Of a DNA stretch of 54,154 nucleotides, positions 1 to 7,951 are shown one piece after another. The first letter of the stretch is position 1. Every line of letters starts with the position of its first letter. The notes under the pieces were generated by a model. The model did not search any database and had not been told where the DNA came from. It saw only the letters and a program-made list of their open reading frames with translations. Origin of the DNA: Sediminibacterium sp. (lineage in GTDB: Bacteria; Bacteroidota; Bacteroidia; B-17B0; Aurantibacillaceae). A program made the translations under genes and the position numbers. The stretch covers positions 1 through 54,154 of the forward strand of contig JASGCO010000029.1 of assembly GCA_030054095.1 (NCBI GenBank), read 5' to 3'.

Positions 1-1
1 A

Positions 2-361
2 CTTGTTAATGAATTAGGCGTGAAAAACATCATTCTATATGACAAAGAAGATTTTACCCTGCAAACTGAAAAATTTGATGTGATTTTTGATGCTATTGGC
101 AAATCGAACAGGAAGCAATGTGGAAAAATTTTGAACAGTAATGGTATTTACAAAAGTGTAAATTCTACAAATGCTACTGAAACCATTCAACAATTACAAC
201 TATTAAAAGAGCTATTTGAGAAAGGATTGTTTAAGGCCGTCATTGATAAATTTTTTGATTTTGACGAGATAATAGAAGCACATAAGTACGTTGACACCGG
301 AAGGAAGAAGGGAAATGTAATTTTGAAAATAAGTAAATTACAAGAACATCAGCCATTATAA
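2..361 (+). CDS. Zinc-type alcohol dehydrogenase / quinone oxidoreductase (MDR family), C-terminal part
   Basis: The reading frame is open from the first bases of the window, so the gene starts outside it and only about 119 C-terminal residues are present. The visible part resembles the end of the Rossmann domain and the C-terminal segment of medium-chain dehydrogenases/quinone oxidoreductases: 'FDVIFDAIGKS' is the strand preceding the loop that closes over the nucleotide, and 'DEIIEAHKYVDTGRKKGNVILKI' is the typical family ending (E-A-H-x-Y-x-x-x-x-x-K-G-K-x-V-L). It would be an NAD(P)H-dependent oxidoreductase with unknown substrate. The catalytic domain and any zinc ligands lie upstream and cannot be checked. 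Confidence 0.8.
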   Translation, partial: LVNELGVKNIILYDKEDFTLQTEKFDVIFDAIGKSNRKQCGKILNSNGIYKSVNSTNATETIQQLQLLKELFEKGLFKAVIDKFFDFDEIIEAHKYVDTGRKKGNVILKISKLQEHQPL

Positions 362-537
362 ATTTCTGCCTTCTTTTAAAAGAATTCCCTTTTAGTGTGT
401 CATACTAATCCCTAAACACATCTATTTAAAGTATTCTAGGCAAATACAAAAAGTAAGTCACTTCTTATCTTAAGAGAACGAATTTAAGTCAACTACAATC
501 TAATTCCGCAATATCGTTTAACATCTATTAAAACACT

Positions 538-978
538 ATGAATTCAGAAAAAACAAAAAAAAACGAACTGGAAGATATCAAAGCCAGCGTGAAACTGAAA
601 CTTGCATCACTTTGGTCGAGTTTAATGTTTTTAATTATCTACCTTGACTATTTCCACTTATATATGCCAGAATCACTGAAAGATATGATAGCAGGCAAGG
701 TATATGTATTTAATATTACGCAAGGGTTTCTATTTGCGGCACTCGCTATGGTAGCAACTCCAGCATTGCTCATTTTTCTTTCGATTACCCTACCGGCTAA
801 AGTAAATCGCTGGGCAAATATAATTACTGCCGCTATTAACATACCATTAATATTGTTTAACCTAGCAGGCGTGGCTTGGGTTCACATGGTGGCAGGGGCA
901 ATCATACAAGTTATTCTGCTTGGTCTTATCATTTACTATGCATGGAAATGGCCCAAAGTTGAAACAGTAAATCCGTAA
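538..978 (+). CDS. Small four-helix membrane protein, DUF6326-like
   Basis: A 146-residue protein with a charged, Lys-rich N-terminus and about four hydrophobic segments (roughly 24-42, 60-82, 92-110 and 117-136). The pattern of an N-terminal 'EDIKASVKLKLASLWSSLMFL' region, a 'GKVYVFNITQGFLFAALAM' helix and 'LPAKVNRWANII' matches what I recall of the DUF6326 family of uncharacterised inner-membrane proteins. No catalytic motif is visible and the function is unknown. The upstream 175 bp is AT-rich and carries no recognised gene. A candidate terminator follows about 70 bp after the stop codon. Confidence 0.75.
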   Translation: MNSEKTKKNELEDIKASVKLKLASLWSSLMFLIIYLDYFHLYMPESLKDMIAGKVYVFNITQGFLFAALAMVATPALLIFLSITLPAKVNRWANIITAAINIPLILFNLAGVAWVHMVAGAIIQVILLGLIIYYAWKWPKVETVNP

Positions 979-1047
979 CAAAAAGTGCTTAAGAAATAGT
1001 AAAGGTATTAAAAGCGTGTAGCACTTACTGGCTATAGTGATAGTTTG

Positions 1048-1068
1048 ACGGCCCGCCTGCCGTTTTTT
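1048..1068 (+). terminator. Candidate intrinsic terminator after the DUF6326-like gene
   Basis: A 5-bp GC-rich stem (acggc 1048-1052, gccgt 1059-1063) with a 6-base loop runs straight into a T6 tract. The stem is short but its position, 70 bp downstream of the preceding stop codon, fits a terminator. Confidence 0.5.
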
Positions 1069-1228
1069 ATTTGCCATCGCATCGATGTAACAAAAGAAAA
1101 GCTTGTCGGGCCGGATTCAGAATCGGAAAATCATTACTTACTATTTAACACAACCATATAACACATTATAAATAAGATAATTACTATTTTCATGTTCCTT
1201 AAGATAAATCAGTAAAAAATAGACCGTT

Positions 1229-1822
1229 ATGCCTTTGACATTATGTGTGTACGACCCAAAAGAAGACTTCGATGAGTATCCTCCAAATTCAATGAAAAGC
1301 ATTCAAGATTATCTGAATTCACCTCCGCCCTGGCGAGCCGACTTATATGAAATTATCGTTCTGTTTGATGAATTACCCATGAACATAATTGATGATATGA
1401 ATACGTTTGGTGTCCTGCAAAATATTTTACCTCAATTACAAGAAGTTAAAGAACGTTTATTACAAAATAAATTTGCGCTGTTAAGAACCGTTGGTGAACA
1501 TACAGCCGTCTTTTTTATTTTAAAACCAATTGAGAACAAAGTCTTTTTTTCTACATACAATAAATTTCCATCTGATTATCTTTCTTATTTTCCTTTAAAA
1601 GATTCGCCAATGTTTTATAGTGACGGGAGAAATCAACAAGAACTTTTATACAAGTTTGTAGAGAATGAATACAATAACAATTATCCCTTAAATAAAGAGT
1701 TTACAATATTGGATCACATTAAAAATGTTGAAATGGATTTGAACGCCTTAGTGGATAGTATAGAGCATCAAATAGTATTAGGCTACCAATTAATTAACGT
1801 TGAATCTGCAAAAAACAAATAA
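1229..1822 (+). CDS. Hypothetical protein, 197 aa
   Basis: Not recognised. It is a soluble, acidic, Asn/Tyr/Phe-rich protein with no signal peptide or membrane segment. It has a 'PPPWRADLYEIIVLFDELPMNIIDDM' region (about 32-57) and an amphipathic C-terminus around 'LDHIKNVEMDLNALVDSIEHQI' (about 160-181). The size, acidity and aromatic content would suit an immunity-type or other accessory protein, but no motif proves it. It stands alone, and its DNA is clearly more AT-rich than the genes to its right. It is followed within about 120 bp by a GC-rich structured repeat. The ATG start has no better in-frame alternative nearby. Confidence 0.65.
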   Translation: MPLTLCVYDPKEDFDEYPPNSMKSIQDYLNSPPPWRADLYEIIVLFDELPMNIIDDMNTFGVLQNILPQLQEVKERLLQNKFALLRTVGEHTAVFFILKPIENKVFFSTYNKFPSDYLSYFPLKDSPMFYSDGRNQQELLYKFVENEYNNNYPLNKEFTILDHIKNVEMDLNALVDSIEHQIVLGYQLINVESAKNK

Positions 1823-2267
1823 CCGGTAATAACGTATTGGCTGTATTGTAGCTAATTGGTAAACTCAACATTTGTGACTCTATAAACACTTATATCAATA
1901 GAGAACTAACGTTTTTTAATACCTCCCGACAAGGGGGCGAAGCGGCAGCCCGGTGTGGGGTGTGGCTTATTTTTGCAAGGCGCGGAGGCTGAGGCACGAA
2001 GACCCCGTAAGCCGAGGGAAGGCTTAGTGCGGTGCCCAAAAACAGCCACACCCCACACCGGCTATAGCAAAGCACCCGGACCGGCTTTTACTTAGTGAAA
2101 ATTACGGTAAAGCCGGGTGGTGCCAACAAAAATTAATGACTCTTCTTTTAAACACCTTCAGATACTTTCAAACTAATACTGCCCTACATCCTTCTATTCC
2201 ATACTTTGGTCAAAATATATAGCTGCTTCGGTATTTTGTGTTTATCTTGTTTTTTTAAACTGTTACC
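1823..2267. other. 445-bp intergenic region containing structured repeat copy A
   Basis: No credible coding region. It holds about 115 bp of AT-rich sequence, then a GC-rich block (1939-2124) described separately, then an AT-rich leader for the serine hydrolase gene. Confidence 0.7.
1939..2124. repeat. GC-rich structured repeat with conserved ends and a private stem, copy A
   Basis: The block begins with gaagcggcagcc (1939-1950). A perfect 17-bp inverted repeat follows, 1951-1967 pairing with 2044-2060, and then the 3' flank ggctatagcaaagcacccgg (2060-2079). The 76-bp interior contains a core, gcgcggaggc (1980-1989), and a small hairpin with taagcc (2008-2013) pairing to ggctta (2021-2026). 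A second hairpin lies just outside, 2081-2091 pairing with 2107-2116 with one bulge. Copy B at 51553-51725 shares the two flanks and the core but not the stem sequence. It could be a REP/MITE-like element or encode a structured RNA. It has no ORF and no clear T tract. Confidence 0.75.
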
Positions 2268-3356
2268 ATGTTACCACGCTTTTTTAACACCATCCTTTTA
2301 GCCGTATTACTTGCTTTTTCAATAAGCAGTACCGCCCAAACACAATACCTTGAACGTAAAACAGACAGTCTGATTTTAAGAGAACTAAAAGATCCTGATG
2401 GTCCGGGTGGCGTATTTATGATAGCGCAACACGGAAAACCCATTTATCAAAAAGCTTTTGGTAAAGCCAATATTGAACTGGATGTTGATATGCGTACCGA
2501 AAACGTGTTTCAATTAGGCTCTATGACCAAACAGTTTACCGCCATTGCCATTTTACTACTCGAAGAACAAGGCAAATTACGTGTTAAAGACGCGGTGAGT
2601 AAATACATTCCCGATTACCCCGGGGGCAATAACATAAGTTTGCACCATTTGCTAACGCATACCTCTGGCATTAAGGATTTTACTAAAATGAAAACCTTAA
2701 AAGACATTGCGCAAAAGGAAATGAGTCCGAAAGAGCTGGTTGATTTTTTTAAAAACGAACCCGTTGACTTTTTACCTGGCGAAAAATTTGAGTACAACAA
2801 TTCGGGCTATGTGCTGTTAGGGTATATCATCGAACTGGTGTCGGGCCAGTCGTACGAAAACTTTATTAAAACCAGCATTTTTGACAAAGCTGACATGAGC
2901 CATTCGGGTTACGCCAGCGACCGGCAAATTATTAAACAACGCGCCTATGGATACCAGAAAAAAGAAAACGGGTATGTAAACAAAACCAATATTCATTTCA
3001 GTGTGCCCTATGCATCTGGCGCCTTATTATCCACGGCCAACGATCTTTTAAAATGGCAAAACGCGTTAAATACCAACACCCTGCTAAAAGCGGAAACCAT
3101 TAAAAAGGCTTTTAGTACTTACACACTAAACAATGGTCAGGCTTTTACCTATGGTTATGGCTGGCACATCAGAGATCTTAACGGTACTCCCGATCGCGAA
3201 CACGGTGGCAGTATATTTGGATTTAAAACCATGGGAGTGTATTTACCCGAACAGGACATTTACGTTATTGGACTCAGTAACTGCGATTGCCACTCGCCTA
3301 CCCAGCTTACAAAAGACATAGCGGCTCTGGCGCTGGAAACGTTAACAAAAAAATAA
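2268..3356 (+). CDS. Secreted serine hydrolase, beta-lactamase / DD-peptidase fold
   Basis: A 362-residue protein of the class C beta-lactamase / penicillin-binding-protein-like family. An N-terminal signal peptide (about 1-23, hydrophobic 'TILLAVLLAFSISSTAQ') sends it to the periplasm or outside. The three active-site elements are present: S85-x-x-K88 in 'GSMTKQFTAIAI', Y176-N-N in 'FEYNNSGYVLLGYI', and H312-G-G replacing the K-T/S-G box in 'EHGGSIFGF'. Members hydrolyse peptides or esters with a serine nucleophile. The substrate cannot be told from sequence, and this branch usually contains peptidases/esterases rather than resistance enzymes. It is a single gene with its own AT-rich leader. 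Confidence 0.88.
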   Translation: MLPRFFNTILLAVLLAFSISSTAQTQYLERKTDSLILRELKDPDGPGGVFMIAQHGKPIYQKAFGKANIELDVDMRTENVFQLGSMTKQFTAIAILLLEEQGKLRVKDAVSKYIPDYPGGNNISLHHLLTHTSGIKDFTKMKTLKDIAQKEMSPKELVDFFKNEPVDFLPGEKFEYNNSGYVLLGYIIELVSGQSYENFIKTSIFDKADMSHSGYASDRQIIKQRAYGYQKKENGYVNKTNIHFSVPYASGALLSTANDLLKWQNALNTNTLLKAETIKKAFSTYTLNNGQAFTYGYGWHIRDLNGTPDREHGGSIFGFKTMGVYLPEQDIYVIGLSNCDCHSPTQLTKDIAALALETLTKK

Positions 3357-3461
3357 ATCATAAGATTTAGTCTTATAATGCCATAGACCATCGGGCGGCT
3401 ACCTCTTGCATACTCTGAACGAAATCGTACCTTGCATTTGCAAAACGTAAAGCCAGAGCTT

Positions 3462-4385
3462 ATGAAAACCCGCTTTATTTTTCTGATACTCCCCGAGGTT
3501 CACCTGTTAGATCTGGCCGGTGCCGATCAGGTACTCAGCGAAGCCATTGACTTCGGTACCGGTTTTGAAATAGTGTATTGTAGCTGTGCCTCCACCCTTC
3601 AAACCTCAGCCGGTTTAGGATTAGGGCCACTCCGGCACTTTTCGGACATCTCCTACCGGGCAGGCGATTACATTATTATTCCCGGATCGCGTATAAAATA
3701 CATCACATCGGATACCTTTAAACGCCATACCGATGTGTTTGAATGGCTGAATACAGCGTATCAAAACGGTGTGCACCTTGTCAGCATTTGTGTTGGGGCT
3801 TTTGTGCTGGCAGAAGCCGGATTGCTGGACGGAAAAAACTGCACCACGCATTTTCAGTTAACCCAACAATTAAAACATCAGTACCCCGCCGCGCAGGTTC
3901 AGGAAAATGTGCTTTTTGTTTCGGAAGGCACCTTGCACACCAGTGCCGGTATTGCCTCTGGAATTGACCTGATGCTTCACATTCTGGAACAACTCACCGA
4001 TAGTTTTATGGCCCATCAGGTAGCCCGCGAGCTGGTAGTGTATAACCGGCGCGCTGGACATACGGAGCAACTGGGGCCTCACTTTCTTTACCGGAACCAC
4101 ATTCATTCGGGGATACACAAGGTGCAGGATTACATTGTAACCAATATTTCTAAAAAACTATATCTAAGTGAACTGGCCGAACTGGCCAATATGAGTGAAC
4201 GGCATTTTACACGGCTCTTTAGAAAAGAAATTGGCATCACCGTAAACGCATACATTAATAAGATAAGAGTTGAACGCCTGAAAACCCTGTTGCTTCACCC
4301 CGATTTATCGAAACAACACCTTGCGGAACAGGTAGGTTTAAAAAGCTACAAACAGGCCGAGCGCTTACTGAACAGCAAAGGCTGA
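3462..4385 (+). CDS. AraC-family regulator with N-terminal DJ-1/PfpI domain (GlxA/FtrA type)
   Basis: A 307-residue two-domain regulator. Residues about 1-170 form a class I glutamine-amidotransferase-like DJ-1/PfpI domain, opening with 'FIFLILPEVHLLDLAGADQVL' and carrying a Cys at the nucleophile elbow ('VSICVGAFVLAEAGLLDG'). The last ~95 residues form an AraC/XylS DNA-binding domain with two helix-turn-helix units ('LSELAELANMSERHFTRLFRKE' and 'LAEQVGLKSYKQAERLL'). The ATG at 3462 is preferred because the upstream extension needs a TTG start and reads through a promoter-like box. The 16 bp at 3439-3454 recur at the start of the next gene. The target genes are unknown. Confidence 0.88.
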   Translation: MKTRFIFLILPEVHLLDLAGADQVLSEAIDFGTGFEIVYCSCASTLQTSAGLGLGPLRHFSDISYRAGDYIIIPGSRIKYITSDTFKRHTDVFEWLNTAYQNGVHLVSICVGAFVLAEAGLLDGKNCTTHFQLTQQLKHQYPAAQVQENVLFVSEGTLHTSAGIASGIDLMLHILEQLTDSFMAHQVARELVVYNRRAGHTEQLGPHFLYRNHIHSGIHKVQDYIVTNISKKLYLSELAELANMSERHFTRLFRKEIGITVNAYINKIRVERLKTLLLHPDLSKQHLAEQVGLKSYKQAERLLNSKG

Positions 4386-4426
4386 AAATGTCCCATCTTT
4401 GGCCCAAGTGTTTTAAGCACGGTTCT

Positions 4427-4434
4427 TACTTTTG
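4427..4434 (+). promoter_or_regulatory. -7 box (TAnnTTTG) for the M1-like gene
   Basis: A perfect 8/8 match to the Bacteroidota -7 consensus, ending 4 bp before the ATG at 4439. If used, the ATG at 4439 would lie at or next to the transcription start, which argues for a leaderless message or for the downstream ATG at 4490. I see no well-spaced -33 TTG. Confidence 0.45.
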
Positions 4435-4438
4435 AACC

Positions 4439-7006
4439 ATGCAAAACGTAAAGCCTTACAAATGGTTATACCTGATAACCCGGAAACAGATGCTCCTCTT
4501 TTTATGGATGAGTACCTGCCTGTTGGTTCAGGCTGCCAGACAGGATGCGGATATTTGCCATTACACCATACACCTTCGTTTTGACCAGATACATAAAAAA
4601 GCCATCTCAGATGTAACCCTTTCCGTTCAGTTTCACGACACCAGTTCCGTCCTGCAACTAGCCGCTCATCACCTGCACATTTATTCCGCCAAAATCGGAA
4701 ACACGCCCCTTGCGTTTACCTGCGATACTATTCAACATCGTGTAAACCTGATGTTAGATCGCCATTACGCATCAGGCGAAAAACAAGAATTGATACTGCA
4801 TTACGAAACGCGGCACGTTAATGCAACGGATCCTAATGCCCCTGGTGGCAGTTTTGGACAAGGCATACGATTTATAGCACCCAGTACGGTAAACCCGGCC
4901 AAACGCCGGCAGCTATGGGCACAGGGCGAATTGCTGAACACCTCATGGTGGCTGCCGTGCAGCACTAATCCTTTAGACCTTTGCACTACCGAATGCAGTG
5001 CTACGGTTGAATCTGGCTTTACATTTATTACCAACGGGCAATTACAACATCAACGCTCACATCCTGATAGCACGGTTACCTTTTATTACAAATCCGACAA
5101 GGCTTTTCCTGTTTACCTGATGGCATTTGCCATGGCTGAATACGCGCAAATTACACAAACAGTAAATACCGTTCAGCTCCAAACCTTTTGTTATCCCGAC
5201 GAAACAGAAGCCGCCACAGCCTCTACCGTTCGTTTCCCCGATATGCTAAAATTTATGGAAGAGTGTACGGGGTTCCCCTACCCGTTTAAACACTATGCGC
5301 AGGTAATGTTGCAGGATTATCCCTTTCCGGGCTTAACAGGGCAACATAGCTTTGGGTTGATCTCTGATAATTTTATTGATGATTACAGTACGCATCAGGA
5401 CTATCAGTACTTATGGGATGGTGTTTCTTTTTATGCTTTGGCCGGTCAATGGTTTGGAACTATTATACAACCCGCGCGGGTGTCCGACTTATGGTTAAGC
5501 AAAGGATTTGCCCAGTATTTTGAAGGGCTATACACAGCCAGAAACCATAGCGAAGCCGAATACCAGCTTTGGTACCATCCCTTTGAAAACGCTAACTGCC
5601 AAAACGATTGGGATAGCGGTAACCGTCATCCCATTGTGCCGGATTTCATCCCCGATACCGCCTTGTTTGCTACCGACAGTTATGCCCGTTACAGGGGCGC
5701 TCTGGTACTGCGTATGTTAAGGACCGAATTAGGCGATACACTGTTCTTCCGGAGCATTGCCCATTTTATAAAACAACACGCGTTTAAACCTGTACAAACG
5801 TCGGACTTTATCGCGAGTGTAAACACAGTAAGTGGTAAAGACTTTAACTGGTTTTTTAAGCAATGGTTGTATCAGACAGGATATCCGGTATTTCAGATAA
5901 AGGGCACATATAACGTAAAACAAAAACGTTATACCTTGTTGGTTCAACAAAAACAAAAAACGGATACCGGAGCGTCATACAAACCGCCACTTTACTTTAA
6001 AGGTAAAATGACCATTGAAATAGATCAGCAACGTTTCACGGTATTTATTAAAGATCAACCGGAAACTACGTTTTCTTTCGCGCTTCCGAAAGAGCCTGAA
6101 ATAGTGCTACCCGATGCGGAAGTCATTTGGATAAAGGAATTGCAAATGGATAAATCCTTAACAGAATGGCGCAGTATTTTATTACATAGTAAAACAGCAG
6201 CGGCTCAAAATACTGCATTAACCGAACTTGTAAGGCTTGTAAAGGACACAAGCATTCGTAAAACCGAACGGCAACATATCCAATCTGCCTTAAAAGAACT
6301 CATTGAAAGTAATGCCTACTGGCGTTTAAAACTAAATGCGTTAACGCAACTTCAGGGGCTGCTGGAAACACCTTACAATGAGGAAACCATTGCCTTTTTA
6401 AAACGGGTGATCCGCAAAGAACGTGCATGGGTTAAAGCCGCTGCCATTACCGCTTTAGGAATGAGTCGCTCCTCTGCTTACAACAGCCTTTACAGCCAAT
6501 GTCTCAACGATTCCAGCGAGCGGGTCATCAGCGCGGCAGCCGTAGCACTTGGAAAAACCAATGCTAAAGGGATATTTGAGCAATTACTGGCGTTAAAACA
6601 AAAGCCTTCCTGGAAAAACCAAAGTTTACTGCACTGCCTGAATGGGATGGCATTTCTGAATGATGCGCAGGTAGAACCGATTGCATTGGCCGCTCTGGCC
6701 GATAATAAGTCGCCCCGCTGGTTTTTGGGAAATGGCTGGGATTACCCCTTTGTAGCCGTACAAACACTTAAACGCATCGGTAAAACCGGGGAAGCGCTGA
6801 AACTGTTACTGAGCCGTTTCCAAATGGCCATGAACGAAAACAACACCGATGATGTGTTTTACCAAACCCTTTTAATAAGTACACTTGGCGACCCCAAAGG
6901 GCGCGAAATTTTTGAGCCACTTAAGCGACGTTACAAACAGGATGAAAATGCCCTTAGCGCTATACAATTTTATGAATCGCAACTGAATCCCTCTCCCGGA
7001 AAATAA
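4439..7006 (+). CDS. M1-family aminopeptidase homologue without catalytic residues, with C-terminal HEAT-like repeats
   Basis: An 855-residue protein with M1 (gluzincin) architecture: N-terminal beta domain (about 40-230), peptidase-like domain (230-480), a linker, and an alpha-solenoid with HEAT-like units from about 590 on. A hydrophobic segment at 18-33 looks like a signal peptide. The zinc site H-E-x-x-H reads Y332-A-L-A-G336. The third ligand, expected 19 residues later, is K355 in 'LWLSKGFAQYF' instead of Glu. The G-A-M-E-N substrate loop reads G298-L-T-G-Q. The surrounding frame (QWFG, P..WLxxGFA, later Y-x-x-G-A) is intact. It is therefore an inactive fold used for binding or scaffolding, or an enzyme of changed chemistry. 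The start could also be the ATG at 4490. Confidence 0.88.
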   Translation: MQNVKPYKWLYLITRKQMLLFLWMSTCLLVQAARQDADICHYTIHLRFDQIHKKAISDVTLSVQFHDTSSVLQLAAHHLHIYSAKIGNTPLAFTCDTIQHRVNLMLDRHYASGEKQELILHYETRHVNATDPNAPGGSFGQGIRFIAPSTVNPAKRRQLWAQGELLNTSWWLPCSTNPLDLCTTECSATVESGFTFITNGQLQHQRSHPDSTVTFYYKSDKAFPVYLMAFAMAEYAQITQTVNTVQLQTFCYPDETEAATASTVRFPDMLKFMEECTGFPYPFKHYAQVMLQDYPFPGLTGQHSFGLISDNFIDDYSTHQDYQYLWDGVSFYALAGQWFGTIIQPARVSDLWLSKGFAQYFEGLYTARNHSEAEYQLWYHPFENANCQNDWDSGNRHPIVPDFIPDTALFATDSYARYRGALVLRMLRTELGDTLFFRSIAHFIKQHAFKPVQTSDFIASVNTVSGKDFNWFFKQWLYQTGYPVFQIKGTYNVKQKRYTLLVQQKQKTDTGASYKPPLYFKGKMTIEIDQQRFTVFIKDQPETTFSFALPKEPEIVLPDAEVIWIKELQMDKSLTEWRSILLHSKTAAAQNTALTELVRLVKDTSIRKTERQHIQSALKELIESNAYWRLKLNALTQLQGLLETPYNEETIAFLKRVIRKERAWVKAAAITALGMSRSSAYNSLYSQCLNDSSERVISAAAVALGKTNAKGIFEQLLALKQKPSWKNQSLLHCLNGMAFLNDAQVEPIALAALADNKSPRWFLGNGWDYPFVAVQTLKRIGKTGEALKLLLSRFQMAMNENNTDDVFYQTLLISTLGDPKGREIFEPLKRRYKQDENALSAIQFYESQLNPSPGK

Positions 7007-7013
7007 TAACGAA

Positions 7014-7487
7014 ATGGCAGATTTCACACCTTATCATCCACGTCCGATAAGTTTTTTAGAGGTAATAGCGCTTGGCAACGAACGCATTAAACTTTACAGC
7101 ATTTCCTGTAAAAACGATGTGGTGGATAAATGCTTTATCCACCGGGCCAAAGCGCAACTGGGAGAATGGCTTAACAACAAGAATTTAACTGGTCTTCCGG
7201 TTTACGAAGTAGCAACCCTTATTTTACATGAGGGAAAGGACGGTTGCTTTGCCGTTTTATTCTGGTGGACGGATGAAAACATGCTTCAATTGTTTGCTTA
7301 TTTTTCGGAATATACCGCAGCACCCAACTTCCGTTTAATTTCAGACAAAGGTCTGGTGAGTTGTGTATGGGAAATGGCGGTGCTTTGGTTCGAACGTCAG
7401 GCTTGGGTAAAAGAAGTATTAATGGCTCCACATCCAACTGACGGATTATCACGATATTTAACTCACCATTTAAACGAAGACGTATAA
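7014..7487 (+). CDS. Hypothetical protein, 157 aa
   Basis: Not recognised as a named family. It is a soluble alpha/beta protein without signal or membrane segment, with a Trp-rich centre ('VLFWWTDENMLQLFAYF', about 78-94) and a conserved-looking 'CVWEMAVLWFERQAWVKEVL' helix (about 117-136). It starts 7 bp after the M1-like gene and ends with a 1-bp overlap (TAATG) with the following GNAT gene, so the three are probably co-transcribed and translationally coupled. Confidence 0.75.
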   Translation: MADFTPYHPRPISFLEVIALGNERIKLYSISCKNDVVDKCFIHRAKAQLGEWLNNKNLTGLPVYEVATLILHEGKDGCFAVLFWWTDENMLQLFAYFSEYTAAPNFRLISDKGLVSCVWEMAVLWFERQAWVKEVLMAPHPTDGLSRYLTHHLNEDV

Positions 7488-7951
7488 TGACAACGGTACG
7501 AAGCGCGCATACAGAAGATTTACCCGAATTGAGCAAACTGTTTGATGCCTACAGGCTATTTTACAGAATGGATAGCGCGGTGGAAGATGCATTGAACTTT
7601 TTGTCTGAACGCCTGCGACAAAACGATTCGATAATTTTTGTAGCAGAAACTGCAGATGGCAAACTGGCGGGCTTTACACAACTCTATCCCCTGTTTTCAT
7701 CCACCCGCATGAAACGCCTGTGGCTGCTTAACGATTTATATGTAACAGAAACGCAAAGAGGCAAAGGTATTTCCAGATTGTTACTGGCGGCAGCCCAACA
7801 ACTGGCCATGGATACAGGAGCCTGTGGCCTGTTGCTCGAAACCGAAAAAACCAATCATATTGGTAACGCGCTCTATCCGTCCATGCAGTTTGAATTACAA
7901 ACCTCTACTCATTTTTATTTCTGGACCAATGCTAACACTTCACAGCACTAA
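7487..7951 (+). CDS. GNAT family N-acetyltransferase
   Basis: A 154-residue GCN5-related acetyltransferase. The fold signature is clear: start 'TTVRSAHTEDLPELSKLFDAY', the acetyl-CoA strand 'LNDLYVTETQRGKGISRLLLAAA' with the R/Q-x-x-G-x-G/A loop ('QRGKGI', about residues 89-94), and a C-terminal 'LLLETEKTNHIGNALYPSMQFE' region where Asn and Tyr commonly bind the cofactor. It transfers an acetyl group from acetyl-CoA to an unidentified amine. It overlaps the upstream gene by 1 bp and the downstream gene by about 23 bp, consistent with one operon. Confidence 0.88.
   Translation: MTTVRSAHTEDLPELSKLFDAYRLFYRMDSAVEDALNFLSERLRQNDSIIFVAETADGKLAGFTQLYPLFSSTRMKRLWLLNDLYVTETQRGKGISRLLLAAAQQLAMDTGACGLLLETEKTNHIGNALYPSMQFELQTSTHFYFWTNANTSQH

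Noticed and set aside
1021..1112. ggctatag at 1030-1037 followed by ggcccg/cgggcc pairing, as a third copy of the GC-rich repeat
   Set aside because: Only 8 bp match the conserved 3' flank, the 5' flank and core are absent, and the hairpin is better explained as a terminator.
1890..2075. 61-codon frame over the GC-rich repeat
   Set aside because: It runs through the inverted repeat with no start context, and the composition is explained by the repeat.
3360..3376. ataaga/tcttat hairpin after the serine hydrolase as a terminator
   Set aside because: Six AT base pairs and no T tract, too weak to call.
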